This document shows, in pieces, positions 1 through 11,963 of a stretch of 64,000 nucleotides of DNA (the first letter of the stretch is position 1; each line of letters starts with the position of its first letter). The notes under the pieces were generated by a model. The model worked only from the letters and a program-made list of their open reading frames with translations, was not told the origin of the DNA and did no database searches. The DNA comes from Thelephora terrestris (Eukaryota > Basidiomycota > Agaricomycetes > Thelephorales > Thelephoraceae). The stretch covers positions 372,001 to 436,000 of the forward strand of contig WIUZ02000015.1 of the NCBI GenBank assembly GCA_015956445.1, in the 5' to 3' direction. The position numbers were made by a program, and so were the translations under genes.

Positions 1-815
1 AATCAAAGTCATCGGTCGACTTTCGAGGACACTCGGGTGGCGACGACGAAGGACTACCATTCGGCAGAAGAACTCTTCCACCTCTACCGAACCATCAACA
101 TCCCTGGAGCTTGGGCGCCCGTACGCCATCTAACGACGATTCCTCTTCATCTCGCGGACATTCCACTGATTTTGAAGACGTTTCATCAACCGATTCTTTG
201 CCCATCGACCCTTTCCTTGCCGATCATCCAAATGAAGAGAACAGGCATGCTGGTTCACCTGTCCGTACAGACGCTGGGGATGTCACTCGAGGATCCACCT
301 CTGATCAGCCGGAAGCGAGGTACATTCTTCCTTGTGATCGTAGCATTACATACTTACTGACGCTCGATTGAAGCACGTCCGCCCGCCGTCTCCCTTCCGT
401 TTCCCAACCCGAACACCTCCCCGATTTCATTCTTACTAAGCCTGGTTGCCCACAGACATCGTCTCAAGGGGCGGCGCACAGCCGGAGACGACAACGCGAT
501 ACCCTCCCTGAACCCAACCCTAACGGCAGCATCGAATGTGGTTGGAAGGGGTGCGTTTCGTCTGATCTTAACTATGACCAGCGATCGGTTGTAGACCACG
601 TGAGGTTATTACACGGGGGCTCCGGGTCCGAACAGCGCATCACCTGTCGATGGGTCAGAGTTGACACGGGGATGGAATGTGGGTCTGAGTTGCTGCCGTC
701 AAGTCTAAGCCGGCACACTCTGGACATCCACACAAATCTGCTTATGAAGACCTGCCCTGCATGCGGGAAGCAGTTTAGAAAGGATACGTTCAGGAGGCAC
801 AATTGTCATGTCTAA
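1..815 (+). CDS. C2H2 zinc-finger protein, 5' end outside window
   Basis: Two exons are visible: 1-319 (open to the window edge) and 374-815. The intron 320-373 has a GTAC donor and a TACTGAC branch just before TTGAAG. The join keeps frame and stays open to the TAA at 813-815. The N-terminal half is low-complexity (Ser, Asp, Pro). The C-terminal half has spaced Cys/His pairs: a CGWKGC start with a following HVRLLH, then ITCRW and CGSEL with SRHTLDIH, and a last CPACGKQF with RRHNC. This is the layout of the atypical zinc-finger proteins common in agaricomycetes, likely nuclear and DNA- or RNA-binding. The true start lies upstream. The target is unknown. Confidence 0.72.
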
Positions 816-1841
816 GAGGGTCCATGAGCTATGCGGAGGTGTATTACGTCGTTTGAACCTACACTGTATTGTTACTCCTAGAATCAATCCACCTGTATTT
901 GCAACGCGACGCTTGCCGTACGTCGACAGGGAAGGGTTAACAGGATGAGCTGCCCAAAGCTGCCATATTCCTTTTTTGTGGCATCCCAGCGACTAGAACA
1001 CCCGGTCAAATCAGCTATGGTGATGACCGCCCGGGGGTTGGCCGGAATGGGCTAGCGAGGAACATAGATCATTGTTCACTGCTAAAACGTAAACGGGTCC
1101 GCTGCGATTTCCAGGCCTACGGGTATGTTCGAATCCAACCTCCAATCCAGAGGCGGGGTGGAGGCAGTTTAGAAGCGGGCGGTACCCGGGGGACCCTTCC
1201 GAATCGGTGCGAAAGATAGGGTTAGGATGGGCGGTAACTTCCGTTTCCGTCGATACCGACGCGAGTTGGTCAATGACTCAATCGTTGTCCGGTGTCCCAA
1301 CGTTAACCTTGAACCTTACTTCCTCTCATCATTGCTTTCACATGGAAGGTCCGGGTTCGACTGAGGATCCTCGAAATGCCTTATTCGTGGCCAGACGACG
1401 CGGGCCATCTACCATCGAGCCTCCACGGTTCCGTGGTTTAGGAGGGGTGTTCAATTATGAGTTCATCACGGATGACAGCCCTCCTGGATTATATCGCTAC
1501 CAGCCTCAGAAAGTGGCCGCGGTCCCGACAGTTTCCTTCCCAGACGCGAGTATCCTGGGGGGCTAATGGCCATGGGAGTGACACACGTCAACCCCAGAAA
1601 TTTTGATAATCAGTGCATCGGACCTAGCTGGTGTACGGAGGGTTGTGTCCACCCTTTATCAATCAGAGTCCCTGGTATGGGATAGTCAATTGGTTGAAAT
1701 AGCGAATGAAGGCTGCAAGGCCGCCAAGGAACATGAAACATCGTATCGCACTGATAAGTTACAGGATAATTCGAATGAGCCCGCAGAAGTTGTGGGACTC
1801 GCAAACGATAACAAGCGCTAAGTGATTGCCTAAACCCACTG
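816..1841. other. gene-free stretch
   Basis: A 119-codon open frame at 1207-1566 and a 72-codon one at 1603-1821 show no recognisable domain, no paralogue in the window and no convincing splice partners. I see no gene here. Confidence 0.5.
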
Positions 1842-3596
1842 TCAGTCGTAGCTGCTCTCGCCAGGAACGCTGTCCCAGGCAGGTGATGCGTCATCCGACC
1901 TACACTCCAAGTGTACGATGTGTGCCCTAAGCTTTGACACCCCTCGCCCTGGAACGAAGCCTCTCAGACCGACGATCGAGATCGATGAGAGCTTCGCTCC
2001 TCTTAGAGCTCGACTCTTGGCCATCCTGACAAGGTGTCCGATTTGTAAATCCTTCGACGACTGGTTGTAAAAGTGAAGTTCCTTGAGGTTAGGACACAGC
2101 ATGAGTTTGGATGGGTTTTCTTCGGGATTCAGGGCGAGAATGAAAGGGAGGGTGTGGCATTTGACCAAGACGAGGGCTCGAAGGCTTTTTGTGGAGGAGA
2201 GAGCTCGAAAAACCAGACAATCTTCAACCTTTGCTGGGCCGGAATGTTTGTACTTTGATATCGACAGCCTCTCGGTCTTTGAGAGAATAGGAGGACTGAG
2301 GGAAAAGAGAACTCGATGGTCAACAACGTACGAGGAGAATTCGGCCCCTCCTTCCCAGTGGGCAAGCAAGTGAAGATTGCCACTGGGCCCGCACAGTCGC
2401 ACGAATTTCTGTGTCGAACGGAAACTGAGATTGACCGACGTGATGCAAGAAAGGTTCTTGAAATTGGGGGATCTGTCCGGGAGATAGTCCAGAAGGGGTG
2501 ATTCCTCGCCGCTGAAGATGGACCACGAAGTCAACGATGCCCCAACAGGAACGCAGAGATGATTCAGGAGGATGGAATGTGGTGGATCTGCGGTGAGGGT
2601 GAGAGACTTGAGATGAGGGAGGGAAACAATCCGCTCCGGCGGAGCGTCGGATAATTCGGGAACTGAATCCTCGAGGGAAACAGTTTGTAAGAGAGGAGAG
2701 GACTCAAAGATGTCAAGGAGCTGGGTGACACCGTGTTTTGGGCCCCAAGACCCGAGGGTCAAAGCTCTTAAGTTTGCCAGGGTTCTCCAGGGTAAGTGTG
2801 TGGTGACTCCATACAGGCTTAACACGCGTAAGGTCGAGAGATCTCCATTGAAGAGTGCACTATCGAGGACGGGATCGCGGGAGCCAGCGACGCAGATGTC
2901 CAACTCCTCTAGGAGTGGGGCAGCACAAAAACAATGCTCAAAGACCTCTGGAAGGATTTTCGCAAAGACGGTAAGGGATTTTAGCCGGTGAATGTGCGGA
3001 ACCATCAGGGAGGTTGCCTCGTCGGTGTAGCTGGCACCGTCGCAATTTTTGAGCGATAACTCCAACGGGGAATATTTAGAGCGTTGGATGTAAGCGCGGG
3101 TTTTCTCAACGTTCCTAAAGTCCAGTTGGGTCCATAACGAAGAACGGGTGGTGAACAACTCCCTCCAGCCACGACACACGTGGGTCAACTTGATCAAGTC
3201 TCGGTCGTCGTCGCCTTTTCCGCAATAGTCGGGGAGGAGAGAGAGAACTTCAGGAGGGATCTTGTTGATGGGCGCGAGCGAGTTCTTCAGGGACCGAACC
3301 AGACAGAGGACTTCTAGTGCGTCTTGTTCAAGGGTATTTGCCTATAAACAGCATACGTAAGCCACAGTGAGCGTATCGATTTTGCTTTTTTTTTTTTTCA
3401 CCTCAATCCGGTTCACGGTCGTTACAACCCTGCGGGAGTCACGTTTCAGATACTATTTCGACATGATGATGTAGCAACTACAGTTTAGGACACACCTTCC
3501 GTCAAATGCGGTATGCTGAAGTTTCCTTTTCATCGCGTGTAGAAGCTGAGACAGAGAGTAATCGTGACCCGGGTAGGTTTCCCTAGAGAGAGACAT
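1842..3596 (-). CDS. F-box/leucine-rich protein (copy 1)
   Basis: Three exons on the minus strand: 3496-3596, 3402-3429 (28 nt) and 1842-3341, giving 542 aa in one continuous frame. The first two exons encode a short helical leader. Exon 3 opens with a coiled segment and then the F-box (INKIPPEVLSLLPDY, then LTHVCRGWRELF and SSLWTQLDF), followed by about 350 residues of leucine-rich repeats. Proteins of this type act as substrate receptors in SCF ubiquitin ligases, with the F-box binding Skp1; that role is inferred from the family. Two further intact copies lie at 5295-7053 and 37571-39355, and a decayed one at about 35.9-37.2 kb. The start was chosen because the other copies begin at the same position relative to the exon 1 donor. 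Confidence 0.85.
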
Positions 3597-3754
3597 TGTG
3601 GTGTTGGGGAGAGGGAGCTGCTGGTGTGCCACCGCCGATCAGGCCGCCACGATCATCAACCGCTCCAGCGTCGCTGTGAAGCGCGCAACAGCCTCAGTTG
3701 CGAAGATACTCGGTTCCGTCGGCAAGCCTTGATTGAGGACGCTCACCACCCTGA

Positions 3755-5002
3755 ATGACCAGAATATCAAACGACGAATTGTTCCAACACGCCGCCAGGG
3801 CTCGTGGTCGAGTGGTCTTGGTAACCGGTCAGGTTCATACTCTCAGGCGGGACGTCCGGAGTTCACCCTCGATCTCATACCTTTTATCTATAGGTGGTGC
3901 CGCAGGGCCGAGTCGAGATGCAGCGTTGATGTTCGCAACGAAAGGGTGAATACCTCTTTGACCCTCCACTTCTTACTCGCGCATCAACTAGGATCCGATT
4001 CTTAATCCCGTGTCTCTTGCATAGGGCGAACGTCGTGATCGGGGATATCTACCAAACGGGTGCCCAAGGCATTGTGGACGCGATAAAGAAATTACCGCCT
4101 GGTTCAGGAAAGGCCATTTGGAAGCGATGCGACGTAACCATATGGGAAGACCAAGTCTCTTTGTTCGAGTCTGCGATGAAGGCGTTCGGGGGCATTGATA
4201 TCGTGGTAAGCGCGTCCAAACTTGATGCCTATATGTCCAGGACGTATTGAACTTCGCACATCCTCACCGGGCACGAACGTTAGATCGCCGGTGCAAGGGT
4301 TGGAGAAACCCAAGGTTTTGGGACCCCACAAATCGCGGATGGGAAACCCGTTAAACCGGACCTCAAGACGCTTCATGTGAACCTCAACGGTGCGATATAT
4401 AGTCAGTATCTTTCTCGTTCCCAACTCCCCCCTCGAAGTGTTCATCTTCTACAGCCACACAGCTCGCCTTGCACTACCTGCCGAAAACCCGGAGCCCCAC
4501 AGAACCGCTCAAGTACGTTGTCCTGCTTGGGTTCCTAGGTGCGCCCAAGATCGCCGTTGTTACTCTCCCAACGATGACAATACTTTCCCGAAAGCTTCCT
4601 GGGACGCACACCCTGATCAAGAGATCTTCGTCACCTCTCAGCATGGGTTACTCGGCTTCGCAAGATCGACGAAACCGGTTCTCACAGTGAACGGGATTCG
4701 CATCGCAACGGTCCAATCCACATCTCCCCCAGGTAAGAAACGCACCCATACCCACCGTGATTCACAACAGCGGGACAGACGGAACTCGTTTGGATGATAC
4801 GTCTTATACGACAGGAATGGGTGACACAGACTCGACATTCAAGAAGACTGCGAACGCCATGTTCTTCTGCGCGACGAACCCCGATCCAAAAGCGAACGGG
4901 AGTGTGTGGGCGTTGCTGCACCACGGAGGGATACAGAGGATGGAAGAAGCGCAGGAAAGGGGAAGCCTTGGGGCACCGCCCGCATACACTGACCACTACT
5001 AG
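3755..5002 (+). CDS. short-chain dehydrogenase/reductase-like protein lacking the catalytic triad
   Basis: Seven exons (3755-3827, 3894-3945, 4025-4205, 4284-4401, 4455-4538, 4595-4732, 4779-5002) join to 870 nt in frame, encoding 289 aa, the usual length of a classical SDR. The N-terminal Rossmann motif reads VLVTGGAAGPSR where the family has TGGAxGIG; the last glycine is gone. Downstream DVTIWEDQ, GGIDIV, IAGARVGE and HVNLNGAIY follow the family order. The catalytic Ser is Phe168 (VVLLGFLA), Tyr is Phe181 and Lys is Gln185 (IFVTSQHG where the family has YxxSK). Introns are 46-79 nt with good GT-AG ends, so the gene is structurally whole yet should not work as an ordinary oxidoreductase. It may be a regulatory pseudoenzyme or a gene newly released from selection. 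The acceptor of the last intron (4778) is the least certain boundary. Confidence 0.75.
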
Positions 5003-5294
5003 AAACTTTGTACTTACTTGCCCAAATCACGACAATGCACAGCACAAGCCGAGTGGAGGCCACTGTTTATTGCCCTTCACTCAGCTGGATGCAGCTTCTC
5101 TTCGACAAGAAAGAACAGGAGCACTTAAGTGTTGGTCGCGCCAACCGTTTAACACCGTCCAATAATCTCCCACTGGCAGAACCGAGGTTCAATGCGTCCT
5201 CTGTTGAATGATACATAAGTGTGGTAAACCAATAATCAGTCTGAAGGGGGTTCAATGAGAGGGGGGTAGGACGACAAACCCTCCTTCCCAACAG
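5003..5294. other. gap between converging genes
   Basis: Space between the 3' ends of the SDR-like gene and F-box copy 2. No feature was recognised. Confidence 0.5.
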
Positions 5295-7053
5295 TCAATC
5301 ACTCCCACCGTCCAGAATACTATCCCACTCGGGTACGCTCTCACATGTCCTACACTCAAAATGTATGACGTGTTTCTGCAGCTCTAACAAATCCTCCTCA
5401 CAGAAATCTACATTCTTGCTGGCCAACGTGATTGAGTGGAGCTTCGCGCCGTTCGATGCCCTCTCTTTCGCCATGTTTATCAGCTCCGGGATATTGAATA
5501 GCACTTCAAGAGTGGTATAAATGATGAGGTGCTCCAGCTTGGGACAGAGGACACGCTTTGAGGGATTTTTGCCTGGGTCCAAGGAAACGAAGAAGGGTCG
5601 AGAGTTGCCTCGGTTTAAGAAGAGGGTGCGAAGGTCCTTCATCATGTTGAGGATATGAGAAGGAGGAGACGTGTTAATTTGGTCGGTAGCATATTCATAC
5701 GTTGAAACTACCAGCCGTTGGATTTGCGACAGGTCAAAGTAGTCGAGAGACTGGAGAGAGCTTCGATCCAGAGCCGTCGCGGCAGAAAGATAACTACTGG
5801 CTGCCCGTGTGCATTCCATGTGGAGTTCTCCGCTCGGTCCATTCAATTGTACGGAAAAATTGGACATCGCGAACCGAAGGTACGCTGAAGTGACGAAGCG
5901 GATGTTATGGAGGTTCTCGGGGGAGTTTGTTAGAACTTCTGGAAGCGGGGACTCTGCAGGGTCGAGTCTCAGACGTAGCGATGCACCGGCTGGGACACAA
6001 AGGTGGTTCAAGAGCCTTGATGGATTGTTTCTACCAGCGGAAATGACGAGGTTTTCAAGACAGGGTAGGGTTACGATTCGTCCAGGGGAAGCATCGTATT
6101 TCTCGGGCATTGAGAAGAGTTCGACTTTATTAAGGAGCGGGGCATTCGTAAAGAAGTCGAGAAGCGATGTGACTGATATGTAATCGCCTGGGACATCCTG
6201 GAGCTTGAAGGTGGTGAGTTTCGGCAGCTGTTGCCAGGGTAAGTGTGGGATGACTCCAGCCAGGCTTAACTTGCACAACGACGATAAGTCGCCATTGAAA
6301 AGCCCAGCGCTGAGAGGAAGAGGGGGTGTGCACTCCAGTTCGATGCTTAAAAATCTGAGGAGAGGGGTAGGGCAGGAGAAGTATGTTGTGAGGGTTTGAA
6401 GGAGACTTTTGCCTCCCTTGATCGTGAGGGTGTCGATCCTGCCGATGTGCGGGACAACCAAAAGGAGTGCGTCTACACGGTGACGCGGGGTTCCATCTTC
6501 GCGCAGGGAAAGCTTCAGTGGCGAAGATTTTGAGCGTTCGATATAAACGCTTGTTTTTCCGCAATCCAAAAAATCCAAACGTGTCCATAGAAAGGGATAC
6601 CCGGTGAGGGTTTCCCTCCAGCCTTGGCACACGTGAGTCATCGCGATCAGGCTCTGGTCCCTGCAGTCGTCGCTCCAATATTGCGGGATAAGGAGGAAAA
6701 GTTCTGGAGGAATCCGATTAACAGGCGCGAAGTTGTTTCTGGTGGACTGGACTAGGCGGTGCACTTCCGACGCGTTCTGTTCGAGGCGGTCGACCTATGA
6801 GCATCAAGCGTTTAAAGGGTGCACCTCAGCTCGTATTTTTCTTTTGGCTTCACCTCACACGGGTCTATGGCCATGGCATTCCTACGGGCTTTTGGTTTTA
6901 GTACTGGACCTCGATGAGTAACCACGATCGTTTATAAACTCACCTCTCACCAGACGTAGGGCTTTCTAGTTTCCTTTTTGCTGCGTCTAAGAGTTGATGT
7001 ACGGATAAACTGCTGCCGGGGTACAATTCCTCGCTGCCAACAGAGAGGGGCAT
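5295..7053 (-). CDS. F-box/leucine-rich protein (copy 2)
   Basis: Exons 6944-7053, 6854-6881 (28 nt) and 5295-6794 join to 1638 nt, 545 aa, in frame. Exon 1 (MPLSVGSEEL...) matches exon 1 of copy 1 in size and pattern, including the HQLLDAAKRKLES helix. Exon 3 carries a heptad-like segment (VDRLEQNASEVHRLV), then the F-box (VNRIPPELFLLIPQY, MTHVCQGWRETL, FLWTRLDF) and a leucine-rich C-terminal region. The likely role is substrate recognition in an SCF ligase, inferred from the family. It is clearly diverged from copies 1 and 3, so not a very recent duplicate. Its 5' end abuts a Helitron-like insertion that starts about 30 bp upstream. Confidence 0.85.
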
Positions 7054-7085
7054 CGTGGTCTCAGGGGAAGATGCTTTGTTGCTAA

Positions 7086-7921
7086 CTAGCCGCGACCCGT
7101 GATAAGGGATCTGATATACGACGAAATAAACAGAGCAGGGTTAAGGTATACGCTTTATCAATGATTCAAACTTCAGCACGAAGTTTCTCAGTCAGAGTCA
7201 GCCTTCAAAACTGAATTTTTGTGTGTAAGCCGCAGCGCATGTGTAAATCTATACGCTATTGATTGGTGTTGCTGTTGCTCATGTTCCCATCGTTCCCCCC
7301 TGCTGATAATGCTGGCCTTCGGAGCGGTTTTACAATGCCAGCTGTACTTGCCGTAAACTTCCCCGTGGACTGTAATTGTCTTGGGGTGTGCCTGGGCACA
7401 GCTTGGGTTGTTTACTGGGGTGCGGCATCGCCTCTCCCTGTCGCCCAATTGCAGCCAAGCTATGAAATGTGCCAGTGGTGACCCTGAGGAGTTAGACATG
7501 CCATTGGGCGTGAACCCTTGCAAGTGTCAGAAAATATGTGGCAACAAATTTGCTGTTTCAACGTTTATCGGAATTTTTGATGATCTTGATATCTCGTCAC
7601 CTGAAGAGAAAGCATGCAGGCTGGAGGGTGGAACTGAAGTTCAATGTGTCCCACGTCATCTGGCATTGGTGGTGAGGGACATTGCTGCCGCTACGTTGCA
7701 GATAACCTTTTTACAGCTGCGTAAGATAGAGGTGCAGCGGACGTGATATGATTGCGGTACGATAATGTACAGCGGCGGTACAGACATACAGTGCGGATAT
7801 AGTTATAAAAGTGCCGAAGAAGGGAGATGTTGTTCGGCCAATCAGGGATAATGTTTGTCCGGCCAATCAGAGATGAGAGTTGTCCACCGTGCGAAAGTCA
7901 TAGTTCCCTTTTGTTTTTTGA
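7086..7921 (-). mobile_element. Helitron-like non-autonomous element, copy 1
   Basis: On the minus strand this 836-bp stretch starts with TC after an A and ends with CTAG before a T. Close to the end is a short CCC...GGG stem (TCACGGGTCGCGGCTAG). A second copy at 12193-12509 shares both ends and the inner 200 bp, including two CCAATCAG boxes. Copy 1 has about 520 bp of extra internal sequence (about 7115-7710) with no recognisable protein. The TC start, CTRR end and A/T target fit Helitrons; the hairpin is weak, so another non-autonomous family is possible. Confidence 0.4.
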
Positions 7922-8229
7922 TCGGGTTTACCATAAATGGTTTATTCCCTTATTGAGCAGCCCCACCCAGTTCCGCTGGACGACGGGATGTGTTCGGATT
8001 GGGGTTTCTCTCACGAGCACTCATCCCACGAGATGGTCGACGTGCTGAGCTGAGGATTTTCGTGGTTTCGACTTGCAGAGAGGGCTGCCATTTCCCTGGC
8101 TGCTTCTTTCCCCCACACGACCGATCCCAGAGGATGTTTACCCAAGATTGCCCCGTTCCCCAAGTCCGTGCCCGGTTTCTTTACCCTATGGCGGTGAGCG
8201 TGCACTGACACCTGAAATATTCGGTTTAG

Positions 8230-8907
8230 ATATACCCCGGAGAGGCCGCCGCTCGTGGCTACAATATCGCCACAGATTCTTTGATGCCCACCGTCAGCGC
8301 GAGCACTCCCTTCCCGTCTCAAAGTGTGCTGAATGAGTATTGTGCGTAGACGATCATGTTCCCATGGGAGACACGGCGTACGATTTCTTGGCTCGCGAGG
8401 TGAATGTAACATCCCGCCCACGCTTTCATGGTATCCTTGGGTACTACCCCCCGTTGTCCGGAGATGCCAACCGTACCGTGGTTCTGCCGGCCACGCTTCT
8501 TCTCCTAACACTACGTACGTTCCTACTTTGACGCGTTTTCGGAATTTTTTTGAAGTCTTGTCCCAGGAATCACATCTCGTCTCCTTAACCATCGCCCTCT
8601 CAAGCCAAACCCAGCCCAGAGAATCACCGAGCACCGCCCGAATCATCACTACTCCCGAACCAACTTGCCGCAAAGCCATCCCCGTATCTAGCACATCCGG
8701 AAGAAGTGGTGTTGTAGCGTATGCAACAAGATTTTCAGGGGGGAGTGGAAATGCAAGCGCCATATTTCAGCCACGGACATGCGAGAGAGGTGTCTTGCGT
8801 GCGGAACAAACCTCGAAGCGAGGGGCGAGTCGTTGCTGAGGCATGTTGCGAAGTATTGCCAGGGAGATCTGTATGGGGGATATGAGGTTGGCGGACGCGT
8901 TTGTTGA
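8230..8907 (+). CDS. C2H2 zinc-finger protein upstream of kinase 1
   Basis: The 3' exon 8692-8907 is secure. After a CTAG acceptor it encodes two fingers: CCSVCNKIF with WKCKRHI, then CLACGTNLEARG with SLLRHVAKYC, ending at TGA 8905-8907. The 5' part is less clear. A segment near 8330-8450 (GDTAYDFLAREVN..., GYYPPLSGD) is conserved in three other copies in the window (about 12.8-13.6, 15.6-16.4 and 41.6-42.4 kb), so it is probably coding, but exon joins and the start were not resolved. This is the only copy whose second finger keeps all its Cys and His. It reads toward the kinase gene starting at 9571, and the pair is repeated as a unit. It is likely nuclear with an unknown target. Confidence 0.6.
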
Positions 8908-9570
8908 GCTTTAGAGATCCCCTCCTCCCTCAGGAAAAGCAGCTCACGTCTAAGCCATCCTCAATTATCACCGTTTCGCGACCTTCTTGTACATCTCCGC
9001 TTTGCTGAGCATTTATTTGGTTTCTCGTACTCATGTTTGTACATTTTCGAATACGTGGCGTCTATAACATTCATTTTCCCTGACTAACGTCGAACGGCAA
9101 ACCGTCGAGGCTAGAGATGAGCCTGGAGGTGGCCCATGCCCATGCGAGCATCTAAGTTTCTGCGTGTCGGATGGCCCCTCGCCGAAATCATTTCCCCGTG
9201 CGGTTTCCACGCAAGATCCCAAGGAAAATCTGACCCATTATTCGCGTTTCTACGCGCGATTGGGGGTGGGAGAGAAGATTCATCGATTTTGTACCTGGTA
9301 GTGGCCAAGTTGAAGTTCGCGCACGTGAAAATCTTTTCATGTCCGCGACCATGTGTGGCGCTTATGGGACCTCCGGAGTCCACTCTTCTCGTGCGCGCTG
9401 AAGCGCTGATTACGTATAAGATTTCTTGCCTCGTTGATAGTTGGTTTCCACCAAGCGCTTGAGGACCACGCCGATGTAACGTGTACGGCTATTCTACTTC
9501 TCCCCCTCTTCCACACTCTCGCCCGCCACACTTTTTCGCGAAGCCCTTTGAACATTGTACACCTGGCGAC

Positions 9571-11963
9571 ATGCTTTCCGATTCCGAAACCCGCTCGGCG
9601 ACAGTCTCAGCGTTGAACACTGACGTCGAAACCCTCATCAACGCCCAGGAGAGCCTAGAAGTCGCCCCCGTCAAAGCGATCTTCGAGGCCACGATCGCTA
9701 CCTTGGTTCTCGTCAGGGTACGATTCTTCCTTTTCATCTCTTTCTTGCACTCACCGGCGGTCACCTTTAGAACGAGACGATAGGCGATGATTCGCTTGTT
9801 GAACTGACACGGTGTTGTGCCAGAGCTTGCCTCGTATTGAGAAACGCAACAAAGGGAGGAGATGTGAGCGGACCTGCCCAGAAAGCACTCGAATGTTTGG
9901 AAAAGTACGTCAATTCAGCTCGGCTACTTCTTCCCAGTATAACAAACAACACTAGGATCGTACTCCATACCCAATCGACGGTCGCTGACCACATGCCCGG
10001 CGCTCATTTCCTTCCCGGGCACCTTCCTGAGTCCACTGAGGTGTCTTCTGCTCTGTGGAAGGCAGAGTTGCAGAAGGCCTTGGAAGATATTGACGTATGT
10101 GGTCGCCACTTTGTTCTACGACGGTTTCTGAACTACCACAGCGATATATGGAGGCAGAGGATGTCCCCGTGTCCGACGAAAATAGAAAGCGCGCACAGCC
10201 GCCGGCCGAAGCACCGCCTCCTCCCATATTGGTACGTTTTCTTTCTCTCCGCACTCCACTGCCATTGACCGCTTCCTCAACACAGATTACGTCGGTGTTC
10301 TCTATCGGCAACATTGCAGCAGTATTCTGACATGTGTATGTGACAGACAATCCAACGTAGACCTCTCGTCATCGGCAGAACTCCCTGACTCTGGTGAACA
10401 AGCCTTGCAAAGGTTGACCAGCGGCGCCATCCCTCAGGAAGAGCTCCTTTTTTCCATCGAGGCCGTCTTCTCAAGCGAGAAAGCGATCGAGATGGTCCGC
10501 CATCTACAAACAAGCGAAGCCCAAGCCTTTGTCGAGGCTGTAGACGAGGTATGGCTCCGTCTCCCGGTTCTCGAGAAACGGTGTTTGACCTCACGCATCT
10601 CATAGGTGTTGGAGAGACCCGACTTTCCTCCGCATATTCGAAACGACTGCTTGAAGTCGTTATATGGGCTGTGCGCTGGCCACAGTCTACTTCCAAGGTC
10701 TCTACGGATCGAGCTAGGGGACAGTCTTACGGGAACTCCGCTGTATTATGGTGGGTTCGGGGATGTGTGGAAATGCGAACACCAGGGGCGACAGGTTGCT
10801 GTAAAAGTATTGAGGATGTACGCAAACAAGGACTTGCGAAAGGTTACTCATGTGAGCCACTCGCTGCTTTCCGATAAAATACCCCACTGATTCGTCGCTG
10901 CCGACCACGCAGAGGTTCTGCAAGGAGTTCATTACGTGGAAATCCCTCCATCATCCAAACGTGTTGCCACTGTTGGGAGTGATAATGTCTAAGAACCGAT
11001 TCGCGATGGTGTCTGAGTGGCTGCCAAACGGCGACATCAACGAGTACGTGGAGGCACACCAGGGTGTGAACCTATTTGAGCTTGTAAGCTGTGGCTCAAG
11101 TTCTTACGGTCTTCGTTTCGCGCTTACAATCGAACAACCCTCGTAGCTTATGGGTGTAGCAGAAGGCTTGATTTATATGCACGAACGGGGGATGGTTCAC
11201 GGCGATCTTAAAGGAGTACGTCGTCGAATGCAAGGCCCATCCTCTATCTCTAATCGACATTTTGAAGGCAAATATCCTCATTGATGAAGATGGCCGTGCC
11301 CGCCTGGCAGACTTCGGTCTACTTGCGATCGTACCAGACACCGCAACTATCATATCCTCAGCTTCGTTTTCACAGGCTGGCACATATCGATGGATGAGCC
11401 CGGAACTTTTGGATCCGGTGAGGTTTGGCCTCAAACACGGCCGCCCGACGGAAAGTTCGGATTGTTACGCGCTCGGGATGGTAGTGTATGAAGTTCTGAG
11501 TGGAAAGGTGCCATTTTACTGTCACGGGCGATTCGCAGCTGTTGCAAGGATTCTCGAGGGTGAACGCCCTGAACGCCCGCAAGGAGCGGAAGGGGCATGG
11601 TTTAACGATCGGATTTGGAGTGTCTTGGAGCGTTGTTGGGAGGCCACCGCGAGCGACCGTCCGAGGACTGCGGAAGTACTCCTTTCTTTGGAGAAAGTTT
11701 CGGGCTCGTGGTCGCCATGCCAGTTGATGAACTTGGACTCAAGCGCTCAGGACAACGCAGATAAGGATAAGAGCGAAGTATCCCCAACACCTCACGCGGT
11801 TCCGTCCAAGCCATTAAGTAGGTTGCCATCGGCAGGAGAACGATCTACTGCGCCTGGCGTCGTGGGCGCTCATAAAAGTCGAAAGGTCGGTGTCGTGGCT
11901 CACGAATCGCACGATCCTGGAGTTCGCCGAGGGACAGTCGAAACAGCACGTATCTTTTTCTGA
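9571..11963 (+). CDS. TKL-type protein kinase 1
   Basis: Multi-exon kinase gene. N-terminal exons 9571-9717, 9771-9904, 9956-10094 and 10142-10231 encode a helical region. A further exon runs from about 10347 to 10548; the join between 10231 and 10347 does not keep frame by the simplest reading and is unresolved. The kinase exons are 10606-10851, 10913-11083, 11147-11215 and 11268-11963. Motifs in order: G-loop YYGGFGDVWK, VAVKVL with the ATP Lys, RFCKEF helix C, HPNVLPLLGV, catalytic loop HGDLKGANIL, DFG, WMSPELL and DCYALGMVVYEVLSG. Arg of HRD is Gly, as in many fungal TKL kinases. The tail after residue ERCWE...RP is disordered and Ser-rich. The start is the first Met shared by all four copies. 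The substrate is unknown; expansion of such kinases in mushrooms is often linked to signalling or self-recognition, which is only a guess here. Confidence 0.8.

Noticed and set aside
1127-1136. GTTCGAATCC, a tRNA T-loop-like word
   Set aside because: The flanks do not pair as a T stem, and no acceptor or anticodon arm can be drawn.
1207-1566. 119-codon open frame
   Set aside because: No recognisable domain, unclear start, composition like the surrounding spacer.
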